DNA from: Cellulomonas sp. Root485
GTDB taxonomy: Bacteria; Actinomycetota; Actinomycetes; Actinomycetales; Cellulomonadaceae
Direction: 5' to 3'
Length of the DNA: 64,000 bases
Assembly: GCF_001426705.1 (NCBI RefSeq)
Contig: NZ_LMFC01000001.1
Location: 485,789 to 549,788 of the forward strand
This document shows, one piece after another, positions 8,081 through 17,116 of the stretch. The notes under the pieces are model-generated. The model was not told the DNA's origin, ran no database searches, and saw nothing but the letters and a program-made list of their open reading frames with translations. The first letter of the stretch is position 1. Every line of letters starts with the position of its first letter. The translations under genes and the position numbers were made by a program.

Positions 8081-8119
8081 CCGTATCGCTTGCTGCAAGT
8101 TGCTGCAAGCGGATACGGT
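8081..8119. promoter_or_regulatory. Operator-like repeat over the amylase-pullulanase promoter
   Basis: CCGTATCGCTTGC (8081-8093) and GCAAGCGGATACGG (8105-8118) form an inverted repeat with a single one-base bulge. Inside it, TTGCTGCAAG occurs twice in tandem (8090-8099, 8100-8109). A candidate promoter, TTGCTG (8090-8095), 18 bases, TACGGT (8114-8119), is fully embedded. TTGC/GCAA-type sites are used by LacI-family maltose regulators (MalR) at actinobacterial amylase genes, so maltodextrin-responsive repression is a reasonable inference. No lacI-type gene lies nearby. Confidence 0.6.
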
Positions 8120-8131
8120 CGGCGACACCTG

Positions 8132-8153
8132 CCCCGCACATCGACGTGCGGGG
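8132..8153 (+). other. 5'-UTR hairpin of the amylase-pullulanase mRNA
   Basis: CCCCGCAC pairs with GTGCGGGG around a 6-base loop, five bases before the ribosome binding site GAAGGAG (8158-8164). It may stabilise the mRNA or tune initiation. Confidence 0.4.
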
Positions 8154-8169
8154 AGACGAAGGAGTCGCC

Positions 8170-11100
8170 ATGTCGCCCGCCGACGCCCCCGTCCGCCCCC
8201 TCTCCCGAGCGCTCGCCGCGCTGACCGCCGCCGCGGTCGCCGGCGTCGGGCTCGTCGCCGTCGTCGCCACCCCGTCCGTCGCCGCCGACCGCACGGTCGC
8301 GCTCGTCGGGTCGCTGCAGAGCGAGATCGGCTGCCCCGACGACTGGCAGCCTGCGTGCGCCGAGAGCGAGCTCGCCCCGACCGGCACCGCGGGGGTGTAC
8401 GCCGCCGACTTCACGGTCCCCGCGGGCACCTACGAGTACAAGGTCGCCATCGACGACAGCTGGGACGAGAGCTACGGCAAGGACGGCGGCGACGCGAACA
8501 TCCCGCTCGTCGTCGCCGGCCCGTCGAGCCTGCGGTTCACCTACGACGACACCACCCACCGCATCGCGCTGACGCCGCTGGACCTGGGCGGCGACTACAC
8601 GCCCGCCGACGACGCCCTCGTCGCGGACCCGGTGCGGGACCCGGGCGCGGACCAGCAGTTCTACTTCGTCATGACCGACCGGTTCGCGGACGGCGACGAC
8701 GCCAACGACACGGGCGGGCTCACCGGAGACAGCCTGGTCACGGGCTACGACCCGACGAACAAGGGCTTCTACGAGGGCGGCGACCTGGCCGGCCTGCACG
8801 AGCAGCTCGACTACATCGAGGGCCTCGGGACGACCGCGATCTGGCTCACGCCGTCGTTCAAGAACCGTCCCGTGCAGGGCAGCGGCGCGGACGTGTCGGC
8901 CGGGTACCACGGGTACTGGATCACCGACTTCACGCAGATCGACCCGCACCTGGGCACCAACGCGGAGCTGGAGGCGCTGATCGCCGACGCCCACGCGCGC
9001 GGGATCGACGTCTACTTCGACATCATCACCAACCACACGGCCGACGTCATCGACTACGCCGAGGGCCAGTACGACTATGTCGACCAGGCGACCAGCCCGT
9101 ACACCGACGCCGCGGGCACCGAGTTCGACCCGGCCACCTACGCGGGCACCGACACGTTCCCGACGATGGACCCAGCCACCTCCTTCCCCTACACGCCGGT
9201 GATCGACCCCGAGGACGCCGACGTCAAGGTCCCGGGCTGGCTGAACGACCCGACGCTCTACCACAACCGCGGGAACTCGACCTACAGCGGTGAGTCGACG
9301 ACGTACGGCGACTTCTCCGGCCTGGACGACCTCATGACCGAGAACCCGGCGGTCGTGGACGGCTTCGTGGACGTGTACAACCAGTGGGTCGACCTGGGCG
9401 TCGACGGCTTCCGCATCGACACCGCCAAGCACGTGAACTTCGAGTTCTGGCAGAAGTTCACGACGGGCGTGCGCGACCACGCGGCCTCGATCGGCAACGA
9501 CGACTTCTTCATGTTCGGCGAGGTCTACGACGCCGACCCGGTCAAGCTCGCGCCGTACCTGCGCGACAGCGACATGAACGCGGTCCTCGACTTCACGTTC
9601 CAGTCGGCGGCCAGCAACTACGCCAAGGGCTTCTCGTCGGGCGGTCTGGCGGCGCTGTACGCGGGCGACGACCGGTACATCACGCCGACGACGAACGCGC
9701 AGGCGCTGCCCACGTTCCTCGGCAACCACGACATGGGCCGCATCGGCTACTTCGTGAAGGACGCGGACAACCGGGAGCAGCGCTCGGAGCTGGCGCACTC
9801 GCTGATGTACCTCACGCGCGGGCAGCCCGTCGTCTACTACGGCGACGAGCAGGGCTTCGTCGGCACCGGCGGGGACAAGGACGCCCGGCAGTCGCTCTTC
9901 GCGACGCAGGTGTCCGAGTACGCGAACCAGAACCTGCTCGACGGCACCCTGGCGGGCTCCGTCGACCGGTACGACACCGACTCCGCGCTGTACGACCACA
10001 TCGCCGAGCTGGCCGCCCTGCGCAGCGCCCACCCGGCGCTGGGCACCGGCGCGCAGATCGAGCGGTACGCCGACGGCGCGGTCTACGCGTTCAGCCGGGT
10101 CGACGCCACGGAGAAGGTCGAGCACCTCGTCGCGACGAACAACGGCACCAGCGCGACCACCGTCACCATCGACACCCTGACCCCGGGGGCGACGTTCGCG
10201 CCGCTGTACGGGACGTCGACGGGCGTGACGGCGGCGGCCGACGGCACCGTCTCGGTGACGATCCCCGCCCTGAGCGCGGTCGTGCTCCGGGCCGGCAGCA
10301 CGGTCGGCGCTCCCGCGTCCGCCGGTGCCATCACGCTCACCGCCCCGACGCCCGGTGCCGGTCTGTCGGGCGACGTCGCGATCACCGCCGCCGTGGCGGA
10401 CGACGTGTGGAGCCAGACGTCGTTCGCTTACCGCGTGCTCGGCGACGACGGCTGGACCCCGCTGGGGACCGCCGAGACCACGTCGCCGCGGGTGTTCCAC
10501 ACCGTCACGGGGCTGCCCGACGGCGCGCTCGTCGAGTACCGCGCGGTGACCGTCGACGCCGCGGGCCACAGCTCCGCCGCCTCGACGTTCGCGAGCGTCG
10601 GCGGGGCCGTCGACGGCGTCGTCGACCCCGGCCCGGACCCGGGCGAGGACCTCTTCGTCACCGTCCCCGGCAGCCACAACGCGGCGATGGGCTGCCCGGG
10701 CGACTGGCAGCCGGACTGCGAGGCCGCCCAGCTGACCAAGCGTGCCGACGGCATCTACTCGGGCACGTTCACGCTGCCGGTCGGCAGCTACGAGTACAAG
10801 GTCGCCGTGGGCGGATCGTGGGACGAGAACTACGGCGTGGGCGGCGTCCCCGGTGGCGCGAACGCGGCGTACACCGTCACCACGGCCGGTCCCGTGACGT
10901 TCTACTACGACGCCACGACGCACTACTTCACGTCGACCGCTCAGGGCCCGATCCTCACGGTCCCCGGCTCCGACAACAGCGAGCTGGGCTGCTCCGGCGA
11001 CTGGATGCCGGACTGCCTGAAGTCCTGGCTGCAGGACCTGGACGGCGACGGCACGTACACGTTCACCGCGCCGGACCTGCCCGAGGGCGCGTACGAGGTC

Positions 11101-13980
11101 AAGGTCGCGCACAACCTCGGCTGGGCCGAGAACTACGGTGCCGGCGGGGTGCGCGACGGGGCGAACATCCCGTTCTCCGCACCGGGCGGCAAGCCGGTGA
11201 CGTTCTCCTACGTGCTGGCCACGCACGTGCTGACCATCGAGGTCACGGACCCGCCGCTGCCCGGCTCGGGTGAGGAGCGCGCGCACTGGATCGACGCACG
11301 CACGATCGCCTGGCCGGCGGCGTGGGCGCCGACCCCGGCACAGAGCACGTTCGCGCTGCACGGCTCGCCGACCGGTGGGCTGTCCGTGGCGGACCTCGGC
11401 GACGGCCCAGCGGTGCCGCTCACGTACGACCCCGCCGGTCTGTCCGCCGAGCAGCTCGAGCGCTTCCCGGCGCTCGAGGGCTACCTGGCCCTGCGCGTGC
11501 CCGACGGGACACCCGCCGCGGAGCTCCTGCGCGGTGCGCTCCTGGTCACCCAGGCGGCGGCCGACGGCACGTACCAGGCGGCGACCGGGGTGCAGATCCC
11601 GGGCGTGCTCGACGACCTGTACGCGGCGAAGGCCGGCAAGCGGAGCCTGGGCGCGACGTGGAAGAAGGGTGTCCCGTCGCTCGCGCTGTGGGCTCCGACA
11701 GCCCAGAAGGTCGACCTGCTGGTCTCCTCCGGGAGCACGGAGCAGCGTGTCCCGGCGACGCGTCAGGACGACGGCTCGTGGACCGTGGACGGGAAGAAGT
11801 CCTGGGCCGGTGCGCGGTACCTCTGGGAGGTCACGGTGTACGCGCCGACGACCGACCAGGTCGAGGTCAACCGGGTCACGGACCCGTACTCGGTGGCGCT
11901 CACGCTCAACTCGACGCACTCGGTGCTGGTGGACCTCGCTGACAAGGCGTTCCGCCCGCGCGAGTGGGAGAAGGCGAAGCAGCCGGTGGTGCGGCCCGTG
12001 GACCAGACGATCTACGAGCTGCACGTGCGGGACTTCTCGATCAGTGACCTGACGGTCCCCGCCGCCAAGCGGGGCACCTACCTCGCGTTCGGCACCGAGG
12101 GCGACGGCCGCGCGCACCTGCGTGAGCTCGAGAAGGCGGGCCTGACGACGGTCCACCTGCTGCCGACGTTCGACATCGCCTCGATCCAGGAGGACCGGAG
12201 GTTGCAGGAACAGCCGCTGCAGCCGGACTGCGACCTCGCGTCGTACGCGCCGGACTCCGACCAGCAGCAGGCCTGCGTCACCGCGGTGGCCGACGCGGAC
12301 GGCTTCAACTGGGGCTACGACCCGCTGCACTGGTCGACGCCCGAGGGGTCGTACGCGGTCGACGCGGACGGCGGTGCCCGCGTCGCCGAGTTCCGCACGA
12401 TGGTCGGCGCGCTGCACGCGGACGGCCTGCAGGTCGTGCTCGACCAGGTGTTCAACCACACCACGGCCAGCGGCCAGTCGCCGCAGTCCGTGCTGGACCG
12501 CGTGGTGCCCGGCTACTACCAGCGGCTCAACGCGACCGGCAACGTCGAGACCTCGACGTGCTGCCAGAACATCGCCACGGAGCACGCGATGGCGCAGAAG
12601 GCCATGGTCGACTCGGTGGTGACGTGGGCCCGGGACTACAAGGTCGACGGGTTCCGGTTCGACCTCATGGGCCACCACTCCGTGGAGAACATGGAGGCCG
12701 TCCGGACCGCTCTGGACAAGCTGACACCGAAGAAGGACGGCGTCGACGGGAAGAAGGTCTACCTGTACGGCGAGGGCTGGAACTTCGGCGAGGTGGCCGA
12801 CAACCGGCTCTTCACGCAGGCCACGCAGGGGCAGCTGGGCGGGACGGGGATCGGAACGTTCTCCGACCGGCTGCGCGACGCGGTCCGCGGCGGCGGCCCG
12901 TTCGACGAGAACCCGCGCATCCAGGGCTTCGGCTCCGGCGGGGGCACCGACCCGAACGGCGACGCGATCAACGGCTCGGCGGCCGACCAGCTGGCCCGGG
13001 CGGCGCACGACGCCGACCTGGTCCGGCTCGGCATGGCGGGCAACCTGCGCGACTACGCCTTCCTGACCAGCGCAGGCACCGTTCAGACGGGGGAGGAGCT
13101 CGACTACAACGGTCAGCCGGCCGGGTACGCCGACTCCCCGGAGGAGGTCATCACCTACGTCGACGCCCACGACAACGAGACGCTGTGGGACTCGCTCACG
13201 TACAAGCTGCCTACGGACACCCCGATGGCGGACCGCGTGCGCATGAACACCGTCTCGCTGGCGACGACGGCCCTGGCCCAGACGCCCTCGTTCTGGCACG
13301 CGGGCGCCGACCTGCTGCGCAGCAAGTCGCTCGACCGCAACAGCTACAACTCGGGCGACTGGTTCAACCTGCTCGACCTGTCCGGCCAGGACAACGGCTT
13401 CGGCCGCGGTCTGCCCCCGGCGCCTGACAACGCGGCCAAGTGGCCGTTCCAGCAGCCGCTGCTGGCCGACCCGGCGCTGAAGCCGACCCCGGCGGACATC
13501 GCCACGGCGTCGAAGGCTGCCGACGACCTGCTGAAGCTGCGGTTCTCGACGCCGCTGTTCCGGCTCGGCTCGGCCGACCTGATCGAGCAGAAGGTCGGCT
13601 TCCCCGGCTCGGGTCCGGACGCCGATCCCGGTGTGGTCGTCATGACGATCGACGACGAGCCCGGCTGGGACCCGGCGACGCGGTGGTGGACCAAGGACGT
13701 GGACAAGAAGCTCGACGGCGTCCTGGTCGTGGTCAACGCGTCCGACGAGGCGACCACGCAGACCGTGTCGTCGCTGGTGGGCCACAAGCTGACCCTGTCG
13801 CCGGTCCAGGCGAAGGGCAGCGACCCGGTGGTCAAGGGCACGACCTGGGACAAGGCGACGGGTACGGTGACGGTCCCGCCGCGGACCGTGGCGGTGCTGG
13901 TCGAGAACCACGCGACCTGGGGCCACGGCCACGGCTGGTGGGACTCGGTCCGGGGCTGGTGGGGCGGCCAGCGCAGCTGA
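8170..13980 (+). CDS. Secreted bifunctional alpha-amylase/type I pullulanase
   Basis: This is a 1936-residue extracellular starch-degrading enzyme. The signal peptide ends near SVAA (about residue 40). An X25-type starch module follows (about 42-140), then a GH13 amylase domain with nucleophile Asp417 (GFRID), acid Glu451 (FGEVYD) and Asp521 (GNHD). A fibronectin-like segment (about 710-815) and two more X25 modules (about 828-925, 929-1030) come next. The second half is a pullulanase with a CBM48-like domain (about 1170) and a GH13 catalytic domain with nucleophile Asp1498 (GFRFD), acid Glu1535 (YGEGW) and Asp1668 (AHDNE). A C-terminal beta domain ends in a His/Gly/Trp-rich tail. It should cleave both alpha-1,4 and alpha-1,6 bonds. 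Start chosen from GAAGGAG upstream of ATG. Confidence 0.93.
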   Translation: MSPADAPVRPLSRALAALTAAAVAGVGLVAVVATPSVAADRTVALVGSLQSEIGCPDDWQPACAESELAPTGTAGVYAADFTVPAGTYEYKVAIDDSWDESYGKDGGDANIPLVVAGPSSLRFTYDDTTHRIALTPLDLGGDYTPADDALVADPVRDPGADQQFYFVMTDRFADGDDANDTGGLTGDSLVTGYDPTNKGFYEGGDLAGLHEQLDYIEGLGTTAIWLTPSFKNRPVQGSGADVSAGYHGYWITDFTQIDPHLGTNAELEALIADAHARGIDVYFDIITNHTADVIDYAEGQYDYVDQATSPYTDAAGTEFDPATYAGTDTFPTMDPATSFPYTPVIDPEDADVKVPGWLNDPTLYHNRGNSTYSGESTTYGDFSGLDDLMTENPAVVDGFVDVYNQWVDLGVDGFRIDTAKHVNFEFWQKFTTGVRDHAASIGNDDFFMFGEVYDADPVKLAPYLRDSDMNAVLDFTFQSAASNYAKGFSSGGLAALYAGDDRYITPTTNAQALPTFLGNHDMGRIGYFVKDADNREQRSELAHSLMYLTRGQPVVYYGDEQGFVGTGGDKDARQSLFATQVSEYANQNLLDGTLAGSVDRYDTDSALYDHIAELAALRSAHPALGTGAQIERYADGAVYAFSRVDATEKVEHLVATNNGTSATTVTIDTLTPGATFAPLYGTSTGVTAAADGTVSVTIPALSAVVLRAGSTVGAPASAGAITLTAPTPGAGLSGDVAITAAVADDVWSQTSFAYRVLGDDGWTPLGTAETTSPRVFHTVTGLPDGALVEYRAVTVDAAGHSSAASTFASVGGAVDGVVDPGPDPGEDLFVTVPGSHNAAMGCPGDWQPDCEAAQLTKRADGIYSGTFTLPVGSYEYKVAVGGSWDENYGVGGVPGGANAAYTVTTAGPVTFYYDATTHYFTSTAQGPILTVPGSDNSELGCSGDWMPDCLKSWLQDLDGDGTYTFTAPDLPEGAYEVKVAHNLGWAENYGAGGVRDGANIPFSAPGGKPVTFSYVLATHVLTIEVTDPPLPGSGEERAHWIDARTIAWPAAWAPTPAQSTFALHGSPTGGLSVADLGDGPAVPLTYDPAGLSAEQLERFPALEGYLALRVPDGTPAAELLRGALLVTQAAADGTYQAATGVQIPGVLDDLYAAKAGKRSLGATWKKGVPSLALWAPTAQKVDLLVSSGSTEQRVPATRQDDGSWTVDGKKSWAGARYLWEVTVYAPTTDQVEVNRVTDPYSVALTLNSTHSVLVDLADKAFRPREWEKAKQPVVRPVDQTIYELHVRDFSISDLTVPAAKRGTYLAFGTEGDGRAHLRELEKAGLTTVHLLPTFDIASIQEDRRLQEQPLQPDCDLASYAPDSDQQQACVTAVADADGFNWGYDPLHWSTPEGSYAVDADGGARVAEFRTMVGALHADGLQVVLDQVFNHTTASGQSPQSVLDRVVPGYYQRLNATGNVETSTCCQNIATEHAMAQKAMVDSVVTWARDYKVDGFRFDLMGHHSVENMEAVRTALDKLTPKKDGVDGKKVYLYGEGWNFGEVADNRLFTQATQGQLGGTGIGTFSDRLRDAVRGGGPFDENPRIQGFGSGGGTDPNGDAINGSAADQLARAAHDADLVRLGMAGNLRDYAFLTSAGTVQTGEELDYNGQPAGYADSPEEVITYVDAHDNETLWDSLTYKLPTDTPMADRVRMNTVSLATTALAQTPSFWHAGADLLRSKSLDRNSYNSGDWFNLLDLSGQDNGFGRGLPPAPDNAAKWPFQQPLLADPALKPTPADIATASKAADDLLKLRFSTPLFRLGSADLIEQKVGFPGSGPDADPGVVVMTIDDEPGWDPATRWWTKDVDKKLDGVLVVVNASDEATTQTVSSLVGHKLTLSPVQAKGSDPVVKGTTWDKATGTVTVPPRTVAVLVENHATWGHGHGWWDSVRGWWGGQRS

Positions 13981-13988
13981 CGACGTCC

Positions 13989-14036
13989 CGCGACGGGCCC
14001 CTGACCTCGGTCTCGGGCCCGTCGCGCTGTCCGTTT
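13989..14036 (+). terminator. Rho-independent terminator after the amylase-pullulanase gene
   Basis: CGCGACGGGCCC (13989-14000) and GGGCCCGTCGCG (14015-14026) form a perfect 12-pair stem, followed by GTCCGTTTT. It lies eight bases after the stop codon. Confidence 0.75.
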
Positions 14037-14099
14037 TGGGGCCTGATAGGTTCGCGCTGCGAAGCCAAACTGGCGACAGATCGTGAGATAACCGTGATG

Positions 14100-14132
14100 T
14101 TGGCGTTCACATCGTGATGAATTTGTAATCAC
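14100..14132 (+). promoter_or_regulatory. Promoter of chvE-gguA-gguB with a repeat over the -10
   Basis: TTGGCG (14100-14105) and TGTAAT (14124-14129) are separated by 18 bases; the -10 matches the consensus at five of six positions. The inverted repeat GTGAT...ATCAC (14114-14118, 14128-14132) covers the -10, and related words ATCGTGA and CCGTGATG lie just upstream (14080, 14092). Transcription would start near 14136, giving a leader of about 185 bases. Confidence 0.55.
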
Positions 14133-14154
14133 TCCGCCGTTCAGGAGAGTTTGA

Positions 14155-14169
14155 CTTCGAGACTCGAAG
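14155..14169. promoter_or_regulatory. Perfect palindrome in the chvE leader (candidate operator)
   Basis: CTTCGAGACTCGAAG is a perfect 7-1-7 palindrome about 20-30 bases downstream of the predicted transcription start. That is a common place for a repressor block. Two perfect hairpins follow in the leader: GGCAGCG/CGCTGCC (14235-14252) and GGTCCG/CGGACC (14279-14295). The ROK regulator at 18343 is a possible ligand-responsive binder; this is inference. Confidence 0.45.
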
Positions 14170-14320
14170 AGAAGAAAGTGAGCACCGCAGCGATCACCGG
14201 CCACGCCGGAGAACGCGGCCGGGACACCGGACGAGGCAGCGCAGACGCTGCCCGCGGCCGACGAACCCGAGCTCGTCAGGTCCGATCACCGGACCTCTCA
14301 ACGATGAGAAGGAGCAAGCA

Positions 14321-15463
14321 ATGCGACGGATCACCATCGCGGCAATGGGTGCGGTCGTCGCACTCGGACTGGCCGCCTGCTCGGGCAGCGGTGCCGGGAG
14401 CACCGACGACTCGACGGGCGCCGCGGCAGACCCGGCCGACCTCACGGTCGGTGTCGCCATGCCGACGCAGACCTCCGAGCGCTGGATCGCCGACGGCGAC
14501 GCGGTCGAGAAGGGTCTGAAGGACGCCGGCTACAAGGTCGACCTGCAGTTCGCCGGCGACGACATCCCGACCCAGCAGCAGCAGATCGACCAGATGATCA
14601 CCAAGGGCGCCGACCTGCTGATCATCGCCTCGATCGACGGCACCGCGCTGGCCACCCAGCTGCAGGCCGCGGCCGACGCGAACATCCCCGTCATCGCGTA
14701 CGACCGCCTGATCCGCGACAGCGAGAACGTCGACTTCTACGTGACGTTCGACAACTACAAGGTCGGCGTCCAGCAGGCGACGTCGCTGCTCGTCGGGCTG
14801 GGCGTGCTCAACGCCGACGGCTCCAAGGGCGACGCGGCCGGCCCGTTCAACGTCGAGCTGTTCGCGGGCTCGCTGGACGACAACAACGCGCACTTCTTCT
14901 ACCAGGGCGCGATGGACACCCTGCAGGAGTACATCGACGCCGGCACGCTCGTCGTGAAGTCGGGCCAGACCGACATCGAGCAGGTCGCGACGCTGCGCTG
15001 GCTGCAGGAGACCGCCCAGAAGCGCATGGAGGACCTGCTGACGTCGACGTACTCCGACGGCAGCAAGGTGCAGGGCGTCCTGTCCCCGTACGACGGCCTG
15101 TCCCGCGGCATCATCACCGCGCTGCAGAACGCCGGCTACGGCCCGACGCTCGCCCAGGGCCTGCCGGTCGTCACCGGCCAGGACGCGGAGATCGCGTCGG
15201 TCAAGCTGATCAACGACGACGTCCAGTTCTCGACGATCTTCAAGGACACCCGCAAGCTCGCCGAGCAGGCTGTCGTCTCGGCGCAGTCCTTCCTCGCCGG
15301 TGAGGAGCCGGAGGCCAACGACACCGAGACGTACGACAACGGCGTCAAGGTCGTCCCGTCCTTCCTCCTCAAGTCGGACATCGTCTACAAGGACAACATC
15401 CAGTCGCTCCTGATCGACTCGGGCTACTGGACCGAGGACCAGGTCGCCAGCGGCCAGGCCTGA
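14321..15463 (+). CDS. chvE: Monosaccharide-binding lipoprotein, ChvE/XylF type
   Basis: This 380-residue binding protein has a lipoprotein signal (LGLAAC, Cys20). The mature domain belongs to the periplasmic-binding type-1 sugar family, with PTQTSERWIADGD at the N-terminus, PTQQQQIDQMI and IPVIAYDRLI. That set is typical of ChvE-like proteins, which bind several aldoses (arabinose, galactose, xylose, glucose). The ribosome binding site is AGAAGGAG. The following genes supply its ATPase and permease. The exact sugar cannot be read from the sequence. Confidence 0.9.
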   Translation: MRRITIAAMGAVVALGLAACSGSGAGSTDDSTGAAADPADLTVGVAMPTQTSERWIADGDAVEKGLKDAGYKVDLQFAGDDIPTQQQQIDQMITKGADLLIIASIDGTALATQLQAAADANIPVIAYDRLIRDSENVDFYVTFDNYKVGVQQATSLLVGLGVLNADGSKGDAAGPFNVELFAGSLDDNNAHFFYQGAMDTLQEYIDAGTLVVKSGQTDIEQVATLRWLQETAQKRMEDLLTSTYSDGSKVQGVLSPYDGLSRGIITALQNAGYGPTLAQGLPVVTGQDAEIASVKLINDDVQFSTIFKDTRKLAEQAVVSAQSFLAGEEPEANDTETYDNGVKVVPSFLLKSDIVYKDNIQSLLIDSGYWTEDQVASGQA

Positions 15464-15483
15464 CCCGTACCGTCCTGACCTGC

Positions 15484-15516
15484 GGCCGGCCGGCACCCAC
15501 ACGGTGCCGGTCGGCC
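15484..15516 (+). terminator. Intercistronic stem-loop between chvE and gguA
   Basis: GGCCGGCCGGCACC (15484-15497) pairs with GGTGCCGGTCGGCC (15503-15516) with a single mismatch. It lies 20 bases after the chvE stop and has no U-tract. It is probably a partial terminator or mRNA-stabilising structure that favours expression of the binding protein. Confidence 0.5.
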
Positions 15517-15577
15517 CGGGTCGCCCCCCACGAGGGGTGCCGACGGCGGCACCCTGCACGACGAAGGTGGAAGCCCC

Positions 15578-17116
15578 ATGGCCAACTCCATTCTCGAGAT
15601 GCAAGCCATCACGAAGACCTTCCCCGGCGTCAAGGCGCTGCAGGACGTGTCGATGTCGGTCCAGCGTGGCGAGATCCACGCGATCTGCGGTGAGAACGGC
15701 GCCGGGAAGTCGACGCTGATGAAGGTGCTGTCGGGCGTCTACCCGCACGGCACGTACGACGGCTCGATCCTCTTCGACGGGGACGAGGTCCAGTTCGGGT
15801 CGATCAACGACTCCGAGGCCAAGGGCATCGTGATCATCCACCAGGAGCTCGCGCTGGTGCCCTACCTGTCGATCGCCGAGAACATCTTCCTCGGCAACGA
15901 GCGCTCGCGCCGCGGGCTCATCGACTGGAACGTCGCCAACTCCGAGGCCGTGGCCCTCCTTGCGCGCGTCGGCCTCGACGAGCTGCCGGTCACCCCCGTC
16001 GGACAGCTGGGCGTCGGCAAGCAGCAGCTCGTCGAGATCGCCAAGGCGCTGTCGAAGGAGGTCAAGCTGCTGATCCTCGACGAGCCGACGGCCGCCCTCA
16101 ACGACAACGACTCCGAGCACCTGCTGGGCCTCCTGCGCCAGCTCAAGGCGCAGGGCATGACCTCGATCATGATCTCCCACAAGCTCAACGAGATCGCCGA
16201 GATCGCCGACACCACGACGATCATCCGCGACGGCCGCACGGTCGAGACGCTCGACATGGTGGCCGACGAGGTCACGCAGGAGCGCATCATCCGCGGGATG
16301 GTCGGCCGCGACCTCGGGCACCGGTTCCCGCCCCACGAGTCGCACATCGGCGAGGAGGTGCTGCGGATCGAGGAGTGGACCGTGCACCACCCCACCGACC
16401 CGGACCGCATCGTCGTCGACGGCGCCAACCTCACGGTGCGCGCGGGCGAGATCGTCGGCCTGGCCGGACTCATGGGCGCCGGGCGCACCGAGCTCGCGAT
16501 GTCCGTGTTCGGCCGCTCCTACGGCAGCCACATCACCGGCAAGGTCTTCCTGCACGGCAAGGAGATCCGCGTCGCCACCGTCTCCGAGGCGATCAAGCAC
16601 GGCATCGCGTACGCCACGGAGGACCGCAAGAAGTACGGCCTGAACCTCATCGAGGACATCCGGACGAACATCTCCGCCGCGAACCTGTCGAAGGTCTCGC
16701 GCGGAGGCTGGGTGAACAGCAACGAGGAGATCAAGGTCGCCGAGAGCTTTCGGCAGAGCATGAACATCAAGGCACCCACGGTGCTGGCGCTGTCGGGCAA
16801 GCTGTCCGGCGGCAACCAGCAGAAGGTCGTGCTGAGCAAGTGGCTCTACACGGACCCGCAGGTGCTCATCCTCGACGAGCCCACCCGTGGCATCGACGTC
16901 GGGGCCAAGTACGAGATCTACACCCTGATCAACCGTCTCGCCGAGGAGGGCAGGGCCGTCCTCGTCATCTCCTCGGAGCTGCCCGAGCTGCTCGGCATCT
17001 GCAACCGGATCTACACGCTCTCCGCCGGCCGGATCACCGGCGTGCTCCCCAAGGAGCAGGCGACCCAGGAGAACTTGATGGAACTCATGACCAAGGAAAA
17101 GGACCAGGTTCGATGA
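15578..17116 (+). CDS. gguA: Monosaccharide ABC importer, double-domain ATPase
   Basis: This is a 512-residue ATPase of the CUT2 class. Domain 1 has GENGAGKST, signature [15 protein letters not shown] and Walker [11 protein letters not shown]. Domain 2 has the degenerate P-loop [10 protein letters not shown] but an intact signature LSGGNQQK and Walker [14 protein letters not shown]. The region around [13 protein letters not shown] is characteristic of the MmsA/GguA group that works with ChvE-type proteins. The ribosome binding site is GGTGGAAG. The stop overlaps the permease start (ATGA). Confidence 0.92.
   Translation: MANSILEMQAITKTFPGVKALQDVSMSVQRGEIHAICGENGAGKSTLMKVLSGVYPHGTYDGSILFDGDEVQFGSINDSEAKGIVIIHQELALVPYLSIAENIFLGNERSRRGLIDWNVANSEAVALLARVGLDELPVTPVGQLGVGKQQLVEIAKALSKEVKLLILDEPTAALNDNDSEHLLGLLRQLKAQGMTSIMISHKLNEIAEIADTTTIIRDGRTVETLDMVADEVTQERIIRGMVGRDLGHRFPPHESHIGEEVLRIEEWTVHHPTDPDRIVVDGANLTVRAGEIVGLAGLMGAGRTELAMSVFGRSYGSHITGKVFLHGKEIRVATVSEAIKHGIAYATEDRKKYGLNLIEDIRTNISAANLSKVSRGGWVNSNEEIKVAESFRQSMNIKAPTVLALSGKLSGGNQQKVVLSKWLYTDPQVLILDEPTRGIDVGAKYEIYTLINRLAEEGRAVLVISSELPELLGICNRIYTLSAGRITGVLPKEQATQENLMELMTKEKDQVR

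Noticed and set aside
7939..13932. A 1997-codon open frame on the minus strand across the amylase-pullulanase gene
   Set aside because: It is the mirror of a GC-biased gene: composition is Arg/Val/Gly/His-rich without domains, while the plus strand shows two complete GH13 enzymes.
14178..14519. An open frame with a GTG start in the chvE leader, running into chvE in another frame
   Set aside because: Arg/Ser-rich shadow-like composition with no family features; the region is better explained as a structured leader.
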